From WM-3-3 sp041660045 (GTDB lineage Bacteria; Pseudomonadota; Gammaproteobacteria; Methylococcales; Methylomonadaceae), in the NCBI GenBank assembly GCA_041660045.1, contig JBAZXA010000002.1:372001-436000 (forward strand): a stretch of DNA of 64,000 bases, written 5' to 3'. A program made the translations under genes and the position numbers. Shown here piece by piece: positions 16,633 to 25,865 of this stretch (its first letter is position 1; each line of letters opens with the position of its first letter). Below the pieces are notes generated by a model. The model ran no database searches, was not told the DNA's origin, and was given only the letters and a program-made list of their open reading frames with translations.

Positions 16633-16680
16633 GCACCACAATAGTGCCATCTGATATTTTACGATTGGCCGATTTTTAGC
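16633..16680 (+). promoter_or_regulatory. candidate NtrC site and sigma-54 promoter upstream of the ligase cluster
   Basis: GCACC (16633-16637), five bases, then AGTGC (16643-16647) fits the NtrC consensus GCACY-N5-RGTGC. Downstream, TTGGCC at 16665-16670 and TAGC at 16677-16680 place GG and GC exactly ten bases apart, the invariant -24/-12 spacing of sigma-54 promoters. Flanking matches to the full sigma-54 consensus are partial. The site is centred only about 50 bases upstream of the expected start, closer than usual for NtrC. Taken together they suggest nitrogen control of the 16.8-27.5 kb cluster. Confidence 0.4.
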
Positions 16681-16810
16681 CATTGTTATGGTATTCCTAA
16701 AACCAGGTTTAAATAAACAGCTATAACAATAAGTTACTACCGAATATGATTGATATTATTACTTGGTACGTTGCTTGCTCTATTTATAAAAATTATTAAG
16801 GATATAAGAA

Positions 16811-18058
16811 ATGACCGTGTCTTTATCTTTTCCGGTAAATGGAGATAAATATAATTCATCATTTTTTGATGAGTATCTGGGTAAGCTTCTAGAAGAACGC
16901 GATAGTCTAGGTTTAACTGAGCTAATCCAGGAAATAGATGCCATGATGCTGACAGTTGATCCAGGCAAATCGATAGAATATATTGCTGAGATCTGTTTAA
17001 TGTCGCCTTATCGTTATATAGAGACTTATGAGAGTGAATCCCATTGGTCCCATGTGTTACGTATTGGGGTAGACACGCCGGATTTAATTATTCGGGAAGT
17101 TAAACATGTGGGGATCCAAGGTATTTTTCGCAGCCTTAATGAAGTTTATCCTGTGGGTTCTAGTCGGCCACATAGCCGTTATATTGGGGAAGTTTTACGC
17201 GTATCCAAATTAAATGATTTGGTTAAGCTCCAATATAATCGTGGTTTCCGTTTTTTTTCAGCCGATGAAATTAAGAAGCTTGAATTGCCTAAAAATTTTG
17301 CCATTAGCAAGCCATCACCATATACCCACAATATAGTTGCCTATTTGCAGCGGGAGACTGACGAACCCAAAATATATGATTTGGGTTTGTGTAGCACTAA
17401 CGCCCAAGCTGAACATGTCTGTGAGCAAGCAAAGTCACGGCAAAACGAATTAGGTATAGAAGGCTTGATTTTACCAGTTGACCACTTAGCTACCCGGGTG
17501 TTTAGTCAAAACAGGGAGATGGCTATTTTGGAGTGGTTGTCATTATCTAGCTACTATTACTGGGGTTCCTTTGATATAGTCGATCAAAACTCATCAACTA
17601 ATGTAACTAAAAGCGTACATTATCCGGAAGAGTCACATAGCCCCGCTAAAGTCTTTACCGCTAACAATACCCCTTATTTTGTTAACCATTTAAAAATCTT
17701 CCCCTCGCCAACGGAGGATTTTGTCCGTAATTATGGGCCTAGATTACATCACATAGCACTAGCAGTAAAAGATGGGAATCAGGATGGGGTTGAAAATATA
17801 GAGTTCGTGGTTGATGCGATTCGTGAACAAGGCAAAAGTTTTCTCTTAGATGTGATCGGCTCTAAGGTTAAAGGCTTACAGCAAATTTTCTCGAGTGCAT
17901 CTGAGCACTCTACCTTAATCATAGAATATGTCCAACGTTTTAGGGGGTTTCAAGGTTTTTTTACCAAAGATAATGTGGCAGAACTTACTCATGCTGCGGG
18001 CATAGAAGAAGAGCTTATAAGGATGCAATTAGAAACTCACCAGACCGCTAAGGTTTAG
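16811..18058 (+). CDS. VOC-superfamily, 4-hydroxyphenylpyruvate dioxygenase-like protein
   Basis: The 415-residue protein is the first gene of the ligase/peptidase cluster, with an AAGGAT ribosome binding site before its ATG. Its C-terminal third resembles HPPD: RLHHIALAVKD, then IEFVVDAIREQGKSFLLDVIGS, and LIIEYVQRFRGFQGFFTKDNVAELTHAAG. Together with LPVDHLATRV near residue 220, this provides the His/His/Glu set expected for a non-heme iron centre (HPPD uses two His and one Glu from VOC modules). The first 200 residues have no match I recognise. A role as a 2-oxo-acid-dependent oxygenase or hydroxylase acting on the peptide made by the neighbouring ligase is inferred. It is unlikely to be ordinary HPPD, because the N-terminal half differs and no tyrosine-degradation gene is nearby. 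Confidence 0.6.
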   Translation: MTVSLSFPVNGDKYNSSFFDEYLGKLLEERDSLGLTELIQEIDAMMLTVDPGKSIEYIAEICLMSPYRYIETYESESHWSHVLRIGVDTPDLIIREVKHVGIQGIFRSLNEVYPVGSSRPHSRYIGEVLRVSKLNDLVKLQYNRGFRFFSADEIKKLELPKNFAISKPSPYTHNIVAYLQRETDEPKIYDLGLCSTNAQAEHVCEQAKSRQNELGIEGLILPVDHLATRVFSQNREMAILEWLSLSSYYYWGSFDIVDQNSSTNVTKSVHYPEESHSPAKVFTANNTPYFVNHLKIFPSPTEDFVRNYGPRLHHIALAVKDGNQDGVENIEFVVDAIREQGKSFLLDVIGSKVKGLQQIFSSASEHSTLIIEYVQRFRGFQGFFTKDNVAELTHAAGIEEELIRMQLETHQTAKV

Positions 18059-18086
18059 TTTTAACTGAAATTAAGGAAAACAAAAC

Positions 18087-21000
18087 ATGACCATACGCGT
18101 CGCCGTCATTCATAAAACCATATACAGTTTTGATCGGGCGGTATCTTTATCCCCGCATATTTTTAGATTACGTCCGGCTGTTCATAGTCGCACGCCTATA
18201 AAAGGCTATAGCCTTAGAATAGAGCCTAAAAATCATTTTATTAATTGGCAACAAGATCCTTTCGGCAACTTTTTGGCGCGTGTGGTCTTTCCTGACAAAT
18301 GTCGGGAACTGACAGTAGAGGTTGAAGTGATTGCTGACATGGCAGTCATTAACCCGTTTGATTTCTTTGTTGAAGAATACGCGGAAAAATTTCCATTTAA
18401 ATACGATGAACAATTAAAAAAAGAACTGGAACCTTATTTAGAAGTCGCAGAAGAAGGTACTTTATTAAAAGCTTGGGTTAAAGCCTTTGATTTAACAAAA
18501 CGTAATATTAATGATTTCTTGGTGGATGTTAACCGGCAAGTGTTTACAGATATTAGCTATAACATCCGCATGGAAGTTGGAATCCAAAGTTGTGAAGAGT
18601 CATTGACTAAAAAAAGTGGTTCGTGTCGTGATTCTGCTTGGTTGCTAGTACAAATTTTTCGGCATTTGGGGCTAGCTGCGCGTTTTGTATCGGGTTATTT
18701 GGTGCAATTGACAGCTGATATCAAGTCGCTTGATGGCCCGTCAGGCACCGAAAAGGACTTTACTGATTTACATGCCTGGGCGGAAGTTTATATTCCTGGC
18801 GCGGGTTGGATAGGCTTGGATCCAACATCAGGTTTATTGGCAGGGGAAGGCCATATACCTTTAGCCTGTACGCCAGATCCAGCGAGTGCTGCGCCCGTCA
18901 GCGGTGCAACCGATAAATGTGAAGTTTCTTTTGAGTTTAGCAATACCGTAGAACGTTTACACGAAGATCCTCGGGTTACTAAACCCTATACTGAAGAACA
19001 ATGGCATTTCATTAATACTTTAGGTGAACAGGTAGATAGGCAATTTATTGAAGACGATGTCAGGCTAACCATGGGTGGGGAGCCTACCTTTGTTTCAATT
19101 GATGATATGGAAAGTGCAGAATGGAATACCCAGGCTGACGGTGCCTTTAAACGTGAGCGGGCATTTCTTTTAAGCAAAGGTTTAAGTGAGGTTTTTAGCA
19201 AAGGCCCTATGCTGCATTATGGCCAAGGAAAATGGTACCCGGGAGAACCCGTGCCTAGATGGGCCTATGGGATTTTTTGGCGTAAAGATGAGCAGGCTAT
19301 TTGGCAGAACCAACAATTACTTGCCGATATAACGCACGATTATGGCTATACCCATGTGCATGCCAAAGAATTTATTTATCACCTTAATCAACGTTTAGGC
19401 ACTTCATCAAAACATATTCGTGCGGCTTTTGAGGATACTTTTTATTATCTTTGGCAAGAAGGCACTGTTCCGGCTAATTTAAATCCCTCAAAACTTAATT
19501 TAAAAGATAGTTTGGAAAGGCAAACTTTAGCTCGTTTACTCAATGCTGATTTAGGGCAGCCGGCAGGTTATGTGTTGCCTATATTATGGAATTGGTTTGG
19601 TAAGTGCTGGCGTAGTGGGCCGTGGCAATTTAGGCGTAACCATTTATTTTTAATTCCAGGCAACTCCCCGCTGGGGATGCGTATGCCGCTGAATAGTTTG
19701 CCGTGGATGGCACCTGAAAAGCGTGATCCTCAAGAGCCTCAAAGTTTATTTGAAGAATTGCCTGAACTTGGGGATTATTACGGCGAAGTTACCCGCCGTT
19801 ATAGCCATCTGGATGAAATCAGCCCGGAACATCCCGAGTTGACTGAACAAGAGCTGGGCGATGCAGAAACTACGATGGTGGATGTACCGCATACGGCAAT
19901 CTGCGTAGAGGCCAGAAATGGCCGCTTACATGTTTTCTTACCGCCTTTAGGGTTGCTAGAACATTATTTAAATTTAGTTGCTGCAGTGGAGGCAACTGCT
20001 GAGCATCTTACTATGCCTGTTGTTCTAGAAGGCTATGAGCCACCCCGCGATTACCGTATTGAGCGATTGATGGTGACACCGGATCCCGGTGTGATTGAAG
20101 TCAATATTCATCCCTCAAAAAGTTGGGATGAGTTAGTGACTAAGACAACATTACTGTATGAACAAGCCAGACTGGCTAGGTTGGGTACTGAAAAATTCAT
20201 GTTAGATGGCCGGCATACTGGGACTGGCGGTGGTAACCACATTACTGTAGGCGCGGAAACACCTTTTGATAGCCCGATGTTACGGCGGCCAGACATGTTG
20301 CGTAGTTTGGTGACCTATTGGCAGCATCATCCTGGCTTGTCCTATCTGTTTTCCGGTATGTTTATCGGGCCGACCAGCCAAGCGCCACGTGTTGATGAGG
20401 GTCGGGATGAAAAGTTATATGAGCTAGAGATTGCTTTTCAGCAAATGCCGGAAGGCGCCACACCACCACCTTGGTTGGTGGATAGGTTGCTTAGGCATTT
20501 ATTGACGGATATAACGGGTAATACGCACCGTTCCGAATTTTGTATAGATAAGCTCTACTCACCCGATAGCAGTAGTGGCCGGTTGGGCATTCTAGAATTA
20601 CGGGCTTTTGAGATGCCGCCGCATGCACAAATGTCTTTGGTACAAATGTTATTGTTGCGTTCATTGATTGCTTGGTTTTGGCGTGAACCTTATGAGCACG
20701 ATTTAATACGTTGGGGGACAGAATTGCATGATCGTTTTATGTTACCCCATTATGTCCATGAGGATATGAAGCACGTTGTTAAAGATTTACAGCGAGCCGG
20801 TTATGAATTTGAATTGGGATGGTTAGAACCTTTCTTTGAATTCCGTTTTCCACGGTATGGTAATACTTTAGTGGATGGGATTGATTTGGAACTACGTTTT
20901 GCCATTGAACCTTGGCATGTGTTAGGGGAAGAAGTCAGCAGTACCGGTACTGCACGTTATGTCGATTCATCTGTTGAACGTCTACAAGTTAAAGTCACAG

Positions 21001-21485
21001 GCTTCACGCCAGGGCGTTATGTTGTCGTCTCAAATGGTCGAAGATTGCCTTTGCGCAGCACTGGGCGTAGAGGCGAATTCGTTGCTGGGGTGCGTTATCG
21101 CGCTTGGCAACCACCATCCGCTTTGCATCCTACCATTAGCCCGCATGTGCCTTTAATATTTGATGTGATAGACACTTGGAACGGCCATTCCGTGGGTGGT
21201 TGCACGTATTTTGTGGCCCATCCGGGAGGTCGTAGTTATGAAGCATTTCCCATTAATGCTTATGAGGCAGAATCTCGGCGTATTACCCGTTTTTGGGATT
21301 ATGGGCATACGCCTGGCGTCTTAGCTCGGCAGCCCGTTATGCCAACAGGTAGCGTGTTTAGTCCAAAACCGGCAGGATTTGGTTTTAAGGAAAGTGATAA
21401 CACACCTAGGCCTATGGCACCACCGGTTGAAGAATTAAACAATGAGTATCCGTTTACCTTGGATTTACGGCATAAAAATCATTAA
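18087..21485 (+). CDS. DUF2126-type transglutaminase family protein
   Basis: This large protein (1132 residues) has three parts. An N-terminal beta domain (Bact_transglu_N, about residues 1-100) is followed by a transglutaminase-like cysteine-protease fold with Cys180 (KKSGSCRDSAW), His229 (DLHAWAEVYI) and Asp245 (GLDPTSG). A DUF2126 region of about 800 residues makes up the rest. Within DUF2126 are LTMGGEPTFVS, WYPGEPVPRWAYG, GGGNHITVGAETPFDSPMLRRPD and RTLGILELRAFEMPPH-like segments of the family. DUF2126 looks distantly like a glutamine-synthetase/carboxylate-amine ligase fold, so a combined peptidase and amide-forming function is possible; this part is inference. AAGGA precedes the ATG. 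The gene lies 28 bases after the VOC gene and 50 before the ATP-grasp gene. Confidence 0.9.
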   Translation: MTIRVAVIHKTIYSFDRAVSLSPHIFRLRPAVHSRTPIKGYSLRIEPKNHFINWQQDPFGNFLARVVFPDKCRELTVEVEVIADMAVINPFDFFVEEYAEKFPFKYDEQLKKELEPYLEVAEEGTLLKAWVKAFDLTKRNINDFLVDVNRQVFTDISYNIRMEVGIQSCEESLTKKSGSCRDSAWLLVQIFRHLGLAARFVSGYLVQLTADIKSLDGPSGTEKDFTDLHAWAEVYIPGAGWIGLDPTSGLLAGEGHIPLACTPDPASAAPVSGATDKCEVSFEFSNTVERLHEDPRVTKPYTEEQWHFINTLGEQVDRQFIEDDVRLTMGGEPTFVSIDDMESAEWNTQADGAFKRERAFLLSKGLSEVFSKGPMLHYGQGKWYPGEPVPRWAYGIFWRKDEQAIWQNQQLLADITHDYGYTHVHAKEFIYHLNQRLGTSSKHIRAAFEDTFYYLWQEGTVPANLNPSKLNLKDSLERQTLARLLNADLGQPAGYVLPILWNWFGKCWRSGPWQFRRNHLFLIPGNSPLGMRMPLNSLPWMAPEKRDPQEPQSLFEELPELGDYYGEVTRRYSHLDEISPEHPELTEQELGDAETTMVDVPHTAICVEARNGRLHVFLPPLGLLEHYLNLVAAVEATAEHLTMPVVLEGYEPPRDYRIERLMVTPDPGVIEVNIHPSKSWDELVTKTTLLYEQARLARLGTEKFMLDGRHTGTGGGNHITVGAETPFDSPMLRRPDMLRSLVTYWQHHPGLSYLFSGMFIGPTSQAPRVDEGRDEKLYELEIAFQQMPEGATPPPWLVDRLLRHLLTDITGNTHRSEFCIDKLYSPDSSSGRLGILELRAFEMPPHAQMSLVQMLLLRSLIAWFWREPYEHDLIRWGTELHDRFMLPHYVHEDMKHVVKDLQRAGYEFELGWLEPFFEFRFPRYGNTLVDGIDLELRFAIEPWHVLGEEVSSTGTARYVDSSVERLQVKVTGFTPGRYVVVSNGRRLPLRSTGRRGEFVAGVRYRAWQPPSALHPTISPHVPLIFDVIDTWNGHSVGGCTYFVAHPGGRSYEAFPINAYEAESRRITRFWDYGHTPGVLARQPVMPTGSVFSPKPAGFGFKESDNTPRPMAPPVEELNNEYPFTLDLRHKNH

Positions 21486-21535
21486 AACAGGGCTTTCAAA
21501 TAAAATGGATAGTGTTGGATAGGCTTTGGTAAGTA

Positions 21536-24109
21536 ATGACAAATATAGCAAGCGGAAATAGCCCATCAGATTTTGATATCGGCAAACAATATTACGCGAC
21601 CCAATTGGGTAGTTACGATGAGATGTATGCTGATGAAGAAAAAGCTAGGCCGCATTGGGCAAAGTTTTTCGCATCAATTGAACGTATGGGTGTTGAAGAG
21701 CTGGAGCGACGACGCCACGAAACACAGCGATTATTGCGGGAAAATGGGGTCACTTATAATGTTTATGGTAATGACCAGCGCTTAACCAAACCTTGGCGGT
21801 TGGATCCCATTCCGCTGTTAATTAGTAGTGAAGAATGGCCAATTATTGAATCAGGCTTACAGCAACGGGCTGGGTTGCTGGATTTGATCTTGAAAGATCT
21901 TTATGGCGGGCAAACTTTAATAAAAAAAGGTTTACTACCGATAGAACTGGTCTTTAGTCATGAAGGCTTTTTATATCCCTGTGTTGGTGCAATCAAAAAC
22001 CAGCAACGTCAGCTGACCATTTATTCGGCTAACCTAGCCCGTGGCCCGGATGGTCGGATGTGGGTCATTGATGACCGCACCCAAGCACCTTCCGGCTTTG
22101 GTTATGTATTGGAAAATAGAACGGTTATGACGCGGGTTTTGCCTGACATTTTCAGGGATACCCAAGTACAGCGGTTATCAGGTTTTTTTAAAGCGTTTCG
22201 CCAAAGCCTTAATGAAATAGCGCCGCATAATAAAGAAAATCCCAGAGTCGTGATTCTAACGCCTGGGCCTTTAAATGAAACCTATTTTGAGCATGCCTAT
22301 TTATCTTCCTATTTTGGCTACACGCTAGTACAGGGTAGTGATCTAATGGTGAGGGACGGGCGCGTTTGGCTGAAGTCCTTGGAAGGGTTACAGCCTATCG
22401 ATGTTATTTTACGGCGGGTTGATGATTCGTTTTGTGATCCCCTAGAACTATTGGTCAATTCTAAATTAGGCGTGGCGGGGCTCTTGGAAGCAGTGCGTCG
22501 AAGTCAAGTTGCCGTTGCTAACCCATTAGGGAGTAGTATTTTAGAAAATCCTGGGCTACTAGCATTTTTGCCTCGATTAGCCCGCTATTTTTTAAATGAA
22601 GACTTAATTTTACCCTCCGTGGCGACCTGGTGGTGTGGCCAGCGCCATGAACGGGAGTTCGTTTTACAAAATCTCCAACACATGGTGGTTAAACCCATTA
22701 GCCATAGCCATAACCGGATCGTTTTTGGTGCCCATTTATCAACGAGTGAATTGGATGAATTAAGGGCACAAATCAAAGCTAAGCCCTACTGTTTTGTCGC
22801 GCAAGAGCAAGTGAGTTTTTCTACTGTCCCAGCTTTTGTTGATCAGCACGTTGAGCCGCGAAATGCTGTGCTTAGAAACTTTGTAGTAGCCAATGGTTCG
22901 GATTATATTGTGATGCCTGGCGGGTTAACACGTGTTGCTAGGCAAAAAGATGATTTTACGGTCTCTAATCAAGCTGGGGGTATTAGCAAAGACACTTGGA
23001 TACTGACTGAAAAGCCTGAAAAATCAACAGCAATTTGGACTGCTACCCAGAGAAATTATGCCGTCGATGTGGTTGAGCCTTTAACCAGTAGGGCCGCCGA
23101 TAATTTATTTTGGGTAGGCAGGCACCTTGAGCGTTTAGATGTGGGTGTGCGATTATTGCAGGCAGTGCTTACTAAGCTTGACGAAACTGAAGAGTTTAAG
23201 GATGAGGTAGATGCCGAATGTCTAGTCCTTTTACTACGGGCCACAACTCAAGTAACGGGTACCTTTCCAGGCTTTTTTGGTGTTAGTGAACAATTATATA
23301 AAAAGCCCCAGGCGGAACTGCTGGCTTTAGCAAAAAATACACGGCAGCTAGGTACCATCGCATCAAACATCCACTCATTTTACCAAGCAGCGTCTAGTGT
23401 CAGGGATTTATGGTCGCAAGATATTTGGCGATATATCGATAATATTCAACGTCGCTGGTATCTAAAAGTACTCAATAAACGGATTAATATTACACAATTA
23501 CCGAAAAATCTTGATGATTTAATGACCAATATCGTTGCATTTACCGGTTTGACTGCCGAAAATATGCGTCACGAATCGGGTTGGTTGATGTTGGATAGTG
23601 GGCGCCGTTTGGAACGGTCATTATCCTTGATTGCGCTAATACGGGCGATGTTATCCCCTAATTTAACCGATGTTTTGCAACAACAAATGCTAGAAGCTTT
23701 GTTAATCTGCACGGATAGTTTAGGCATTTATCAGAGACGATATCGCGCTGTCATCCAATTGCCCAGAATTTTGGAATTATTGTTACAGGATGCCAATCAT
23801 CCGCGTTCTTTGGTTTATCAGTTACAGCAATTATCTGAGCATATAGGCGCTTTACCTAGGGAAAACCGAAATAGCCAGATGAGTGCGGAAGAACGTTTGC
23901 TATTAAAAGCCTATACCGATGTTCGCTTACTTGATATGGGCATGTTAGTGAACCCGGAAAACATAGGTTTAACTGGCGAGTTAGAACAGTTTTTAGCTAA
24001 TTTGGCGTTGTCCCTTAAACAAATTTCAGAATTGATTGCGCAAGCATATTTTAGTCATTCACAAGTGCCCCAACCCATTAAGACGGTGTATACTGAGGAT
24101 GAACTTTGA
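21536..24109 (+). CDS. circularly permuted ATP-grasp and alpha-E domain protein
   Basis: The 857-residue protein fuses a circularly permuted ATP-grasp ligase (COG2308 type, about residues 25-490) to an alpha-E helical domain (about 505-835). Marks of the first are RLLRENGVTYNVYG, WRLDPIPLLIS, LDLILKDLYGGQ, NLARGPDGRMWVIDDRTQAPSGFGYVLENR and VVANGSDYIVMPGGLTRVA. The alpha-E part opens with LTSRAADNLFWVGRHLERLD and continues through RRWYLKVLN and ERSLSLIALIRAML. ATP-grasp enzymes form amide or peptide bonds through acyl phosphates, so this is the likely ligase of the cluster. In many genomes the two parts are separate genes next to transglutaminase and Anbu genes. Its stop overlaps the TTG start of the next gene by four bases, showing tight coupling. 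Confidence 0.92.
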   Translation: MTNIASGNSPSDFDIGKQYYATQLGSYDEMYADEEKARPHWAKFFASIERMGVEELERRRHETQRLLRENGVTYNVYGNDQRLTKPWRLDPIPLLISSEEWPIIESGLQQRAGLLDLILKDLYGGQTLIKKGLLPIELVFSHEGFLYPCVGAIKNQQRQLTIYSANLARGPDGRMWVIDDRTQAPSGFGYVLENRTVMTRVLPDIFRDTQVQRLSGFFKAFRQSLNEIAPHNKENPRVVILTPGPLNETYFEHAYLSSYFGYTLVQGSDLMVRDGRVWLKSLEGLQPIDVILRRVDDSFCDPLELLVNSKLGVAGLLEAVRRSQVAVANPLGSSILENPGLLAFLPRLARYFLNEDLILPSVATWWCGQRHEREFVLQNLQHMVVKPISHSHNRIVFGAHLSTSELDELRAQIKAKPYCFVAQEQVSFSTVPAFVDQHVEPRNAVLRNFVVANGSDYIVMPGGLTRVARQKDDFTVSNQAGGISKDTWILTEKPEKSTAIWTATQRNYAVDVVEPLTSRAADNLFWVGRHLERLDVGVRLLQAVLTKLDETEEFKDEVDAECLVLLLRATTQVTGTFPGFFGVSEQLYKKPQAELLALAKNTRQLGTIASNIHSFYQAASSVRDLWSQDIWRYIDNIQRRWYLKVLNKRINITQLPKNLDDLMTNIVAFTGLTAENMRHESGWLMLDSGRRLERSLSLIALIRAMLSPNLTDVLQQQMLEALLICTDSLGIYQRRYRAVIQLPRILELLLQDANHPRSLVYQLQQLSEHIGALPRENRNSQMSAEERLLLKAYTDVRLLDMGMLVNPENIGLTGELEQFLANLALSLKQISELIAQAYFSHSQVPQPIKTVYTEDEL

Positions 24110-25011
24110 AATTCCAAATTACCCATAATACAATTTACGACTATAGCCAATCTGTGCGCTTATGCCAAAATGAGGCGCGTTTAAATCCACGTGACTTTTG
24201 GCGTCAAAGATGTTTATCCAGCCACATTGAAGTAACACCCACAGCCGCTGATTTTCAGGAGAGGGTGGATTTTTTTGGTAACCGTGTGGCGTATTTTGCA
24301 ATACAGCAAGCTCACACCCGATTGGTGGTAAGTGCTACCAGTGAAGTGTTAGTTTTGCCCACGGCAACTACGCCAGCAGTGATTAGCCAAATGCCTTGGG
24401 AGCAGGTGCAAACCTTACTGCAAGACTTAACGTCGCCGCCGCCACATCCTGGCAATGGATTATACGATTTGTTGGATGCCAAACAATACTTAATCGACTC
24501 CCCCATGGTTAAGGTTACGCCAGAACTGGCTGATTATGCACACGCCTCGTTTTTGCCTGGATGCCCTTTAAATGACGTTGTCGCTGATTTAATGCATCGG
24601 ATCCATAAAGATTTTGTTTATGATCCGGCATTTACCACAATAGCGACACCGTTATCCGACGTGCTGGCGCATCGGCGCGGCGTTTGCCAAGATTTTGCCC
24701 ATTTGGCTATTGGTTGTTTACGCGCCTATGGTATCGCGGCGCGTTACGTTAGCGGTTATATCGAAACTATGACAGAGCCTGGTAAACCTAGGCTAGTTGG
24801 TGCTGATGCTTCGCATGCTTGGTTTGCTGTTTTTGTCCCGGATATGGGCTGGTTAGAGTTTGATCCGACCAATAATAGCCAGCCTTATGACCAGCACATA
24901 ACAGTTGCTTGGGGACGGGATTATAGTGACGTTACGCCACTTAAAGGAATTGCGTTTGGAGGCGGCCAGCATCTTTTAACCGTCTCGGTGGATGTTATGC
25001 GCTTAGAATAA
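24106..25011 (+). CDS. transglutaminase-like cysteine peptidase
   Basis: The 301-residue protein has an N-terminal Bact_transglu_N beta domain (KFQITHNTIYDYSQSVRLCQNEARLNPRD). A transglutaminase core follows with Cys194 in RRGVCQDFAHL, His237 in ASHAWFAVF and Asp253 in LEFDPTNN, the complete triad. It starts at TTG (24106), overlapping the ATP-grasp stop as TTGA, so it is translationally coupled. Proteins of this type next to COG2308 ATP-grasp genes are thought to act as peptidases or transamidases on the ligase product. No signal peptide is seen, so it should be cytosolic. Confidence 0.93.
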   Translation: MKFQITHNTIYDYSQSVRLCQNEARLNPRDFWRQRCLSSHIEVTPTAADFQERVDFFGNRVAYFAIQQAHTRLVVSATSEVLVLPTATTPAVISQMPWEQVQTLLQDLTSPPPHPGNGLYDLLDAKQYLIDSPMVKVTPELADYAHASFLPGCPLNDVVADLMHRIHKDFVYDPAFTTIATPLSDVLAHRRGVCQDFAHLAIGCLRAYGIAARYVSGYIETMTEPGKPRLVGADASHAWFAVFVPDMGWLEFDPTNNSQPYDQHITVAWGRDYSDVTPLKGIAFGGGQHLLTVSVDVMRLE

Positions 25012-25083
25012 AGGCTTACGATAAAACAGCACGGCTTCATCCAGTATCATATAAAATATGACTTTTAAATTTCGGGAAACATA

Positions 25084-25779
25084 ATGGCAACGATACATCT
25101 GATAGGGGGCGAAAAGGGCGGTGTGGGTAAATCTGTCGTGGCTCGTTTACTGGCTCAGTATATGATTGACAACCAGATCGCTTTTATTGGTTTCGACACT
25201 GACCGTTCACACGGTTCATTATTACGCTTTTATGCTGATTTTGCAGCGCCAACCATTATTGACAACTATCAAAGTTTAGATGCGATTATTGAAACAGCGG
25301 CACAAAATCCTGATAAGCGTATCTTGGTTGACCTTGCCGCGCAAACTCACCACCCCTTAGGTCGCTGGATTGATGAGTCGGGTGTTTTAGAGATTGCAGA
25401 AGAATTAGGCATCACCATCAATTATTGGAATGTGATGGATTCAGGTAAAGATTGTGTAGATTTGCTTGGCAAGTTATTAGACCAATATGGATCGCGTCTA
25501 AATTATATCATTGTGCAAAATCAGCTGCGCGATGAGGACTTTAACATTTTAGAGTTTTCTGGCGTTAAAGAAAGGGCGCTCGATTTGAATGCCAAAGTGA
25601 TAAATATAAAACGTTTGCATACGCCAGTGATGACTAAAATCGATAGTGATAGCATAAGTTTCTGGGCAGCAAAAAATAAGCCGGAAACAGGGCCTTATGT
25701 TTTAGGGTTATTAGAAAGGCAGCGGGTAAAAGTTTGGTTGAAAAATGCCTACAATGAATTAAAGTCTGTTGGTGTTTGA
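25084..25779 (+). CDS. ParA/MinD-like P-loop ATPase
   Basis: The 231-residue protein begins MATIHLIGGEKGGVGKSVVARLLAQYM, with the deviant Walker A motif KGGVGKS including the signature lysine of the ParA/MinD/Mrp (SIMIBI) class. IAFIGFDTDRSHGS follows as the A' motif and RILVDLAAQT as Walker B. The C-terminal half (YIIVQNQLRDEDFN) is typical of stand-alone nucleotide-binding proteins of this class. No ParB partner or DNA-binding domain is seen, so plasmid partitioning is unlikely. It sits in the middle of the ligase/peptidase cluster, 72 bases after one transglutaminase gene and 86 before another. ParA-like ATPases are not, as far as I know, a standard member of such clusters. Confidence 0.8.
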   Translation: MATIHLIGGEKGGVGKSVVARLLAQYMIDNQIAFIGFDTDRSHGSLLRFYADFAAPTIIDNYQSLDAIIETAAQNPDKRILVDLAAQTHHPLGRWIDESGVLEIAEELGITINYWNVMDSGKDCVDLLGKLLDQYGSRLNYIIVQNQLRDEDFNILEFSGVKERALDLNAKVINIKRLHTPVMTKIDSDSISFWAAKNKPETGPYVLGLLERQRVKVWLKNAYNELKSVGV

Positions 25780-25865
25780 TAGCTAAATTTTTAGCTTATC
25801 CTAGGCCACTTTACGAACTGGCGCTGTTATCATAATGCTTAAATTAACCATAGCATTAACACTGC

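Noticed and set aside
25084..25779. Plasmid partition (parA) or mobile-element origin.
   Set aside because: No parB, replication or transposase gene lies nearby and the gene sits inside a biosynthetic-type cluster.
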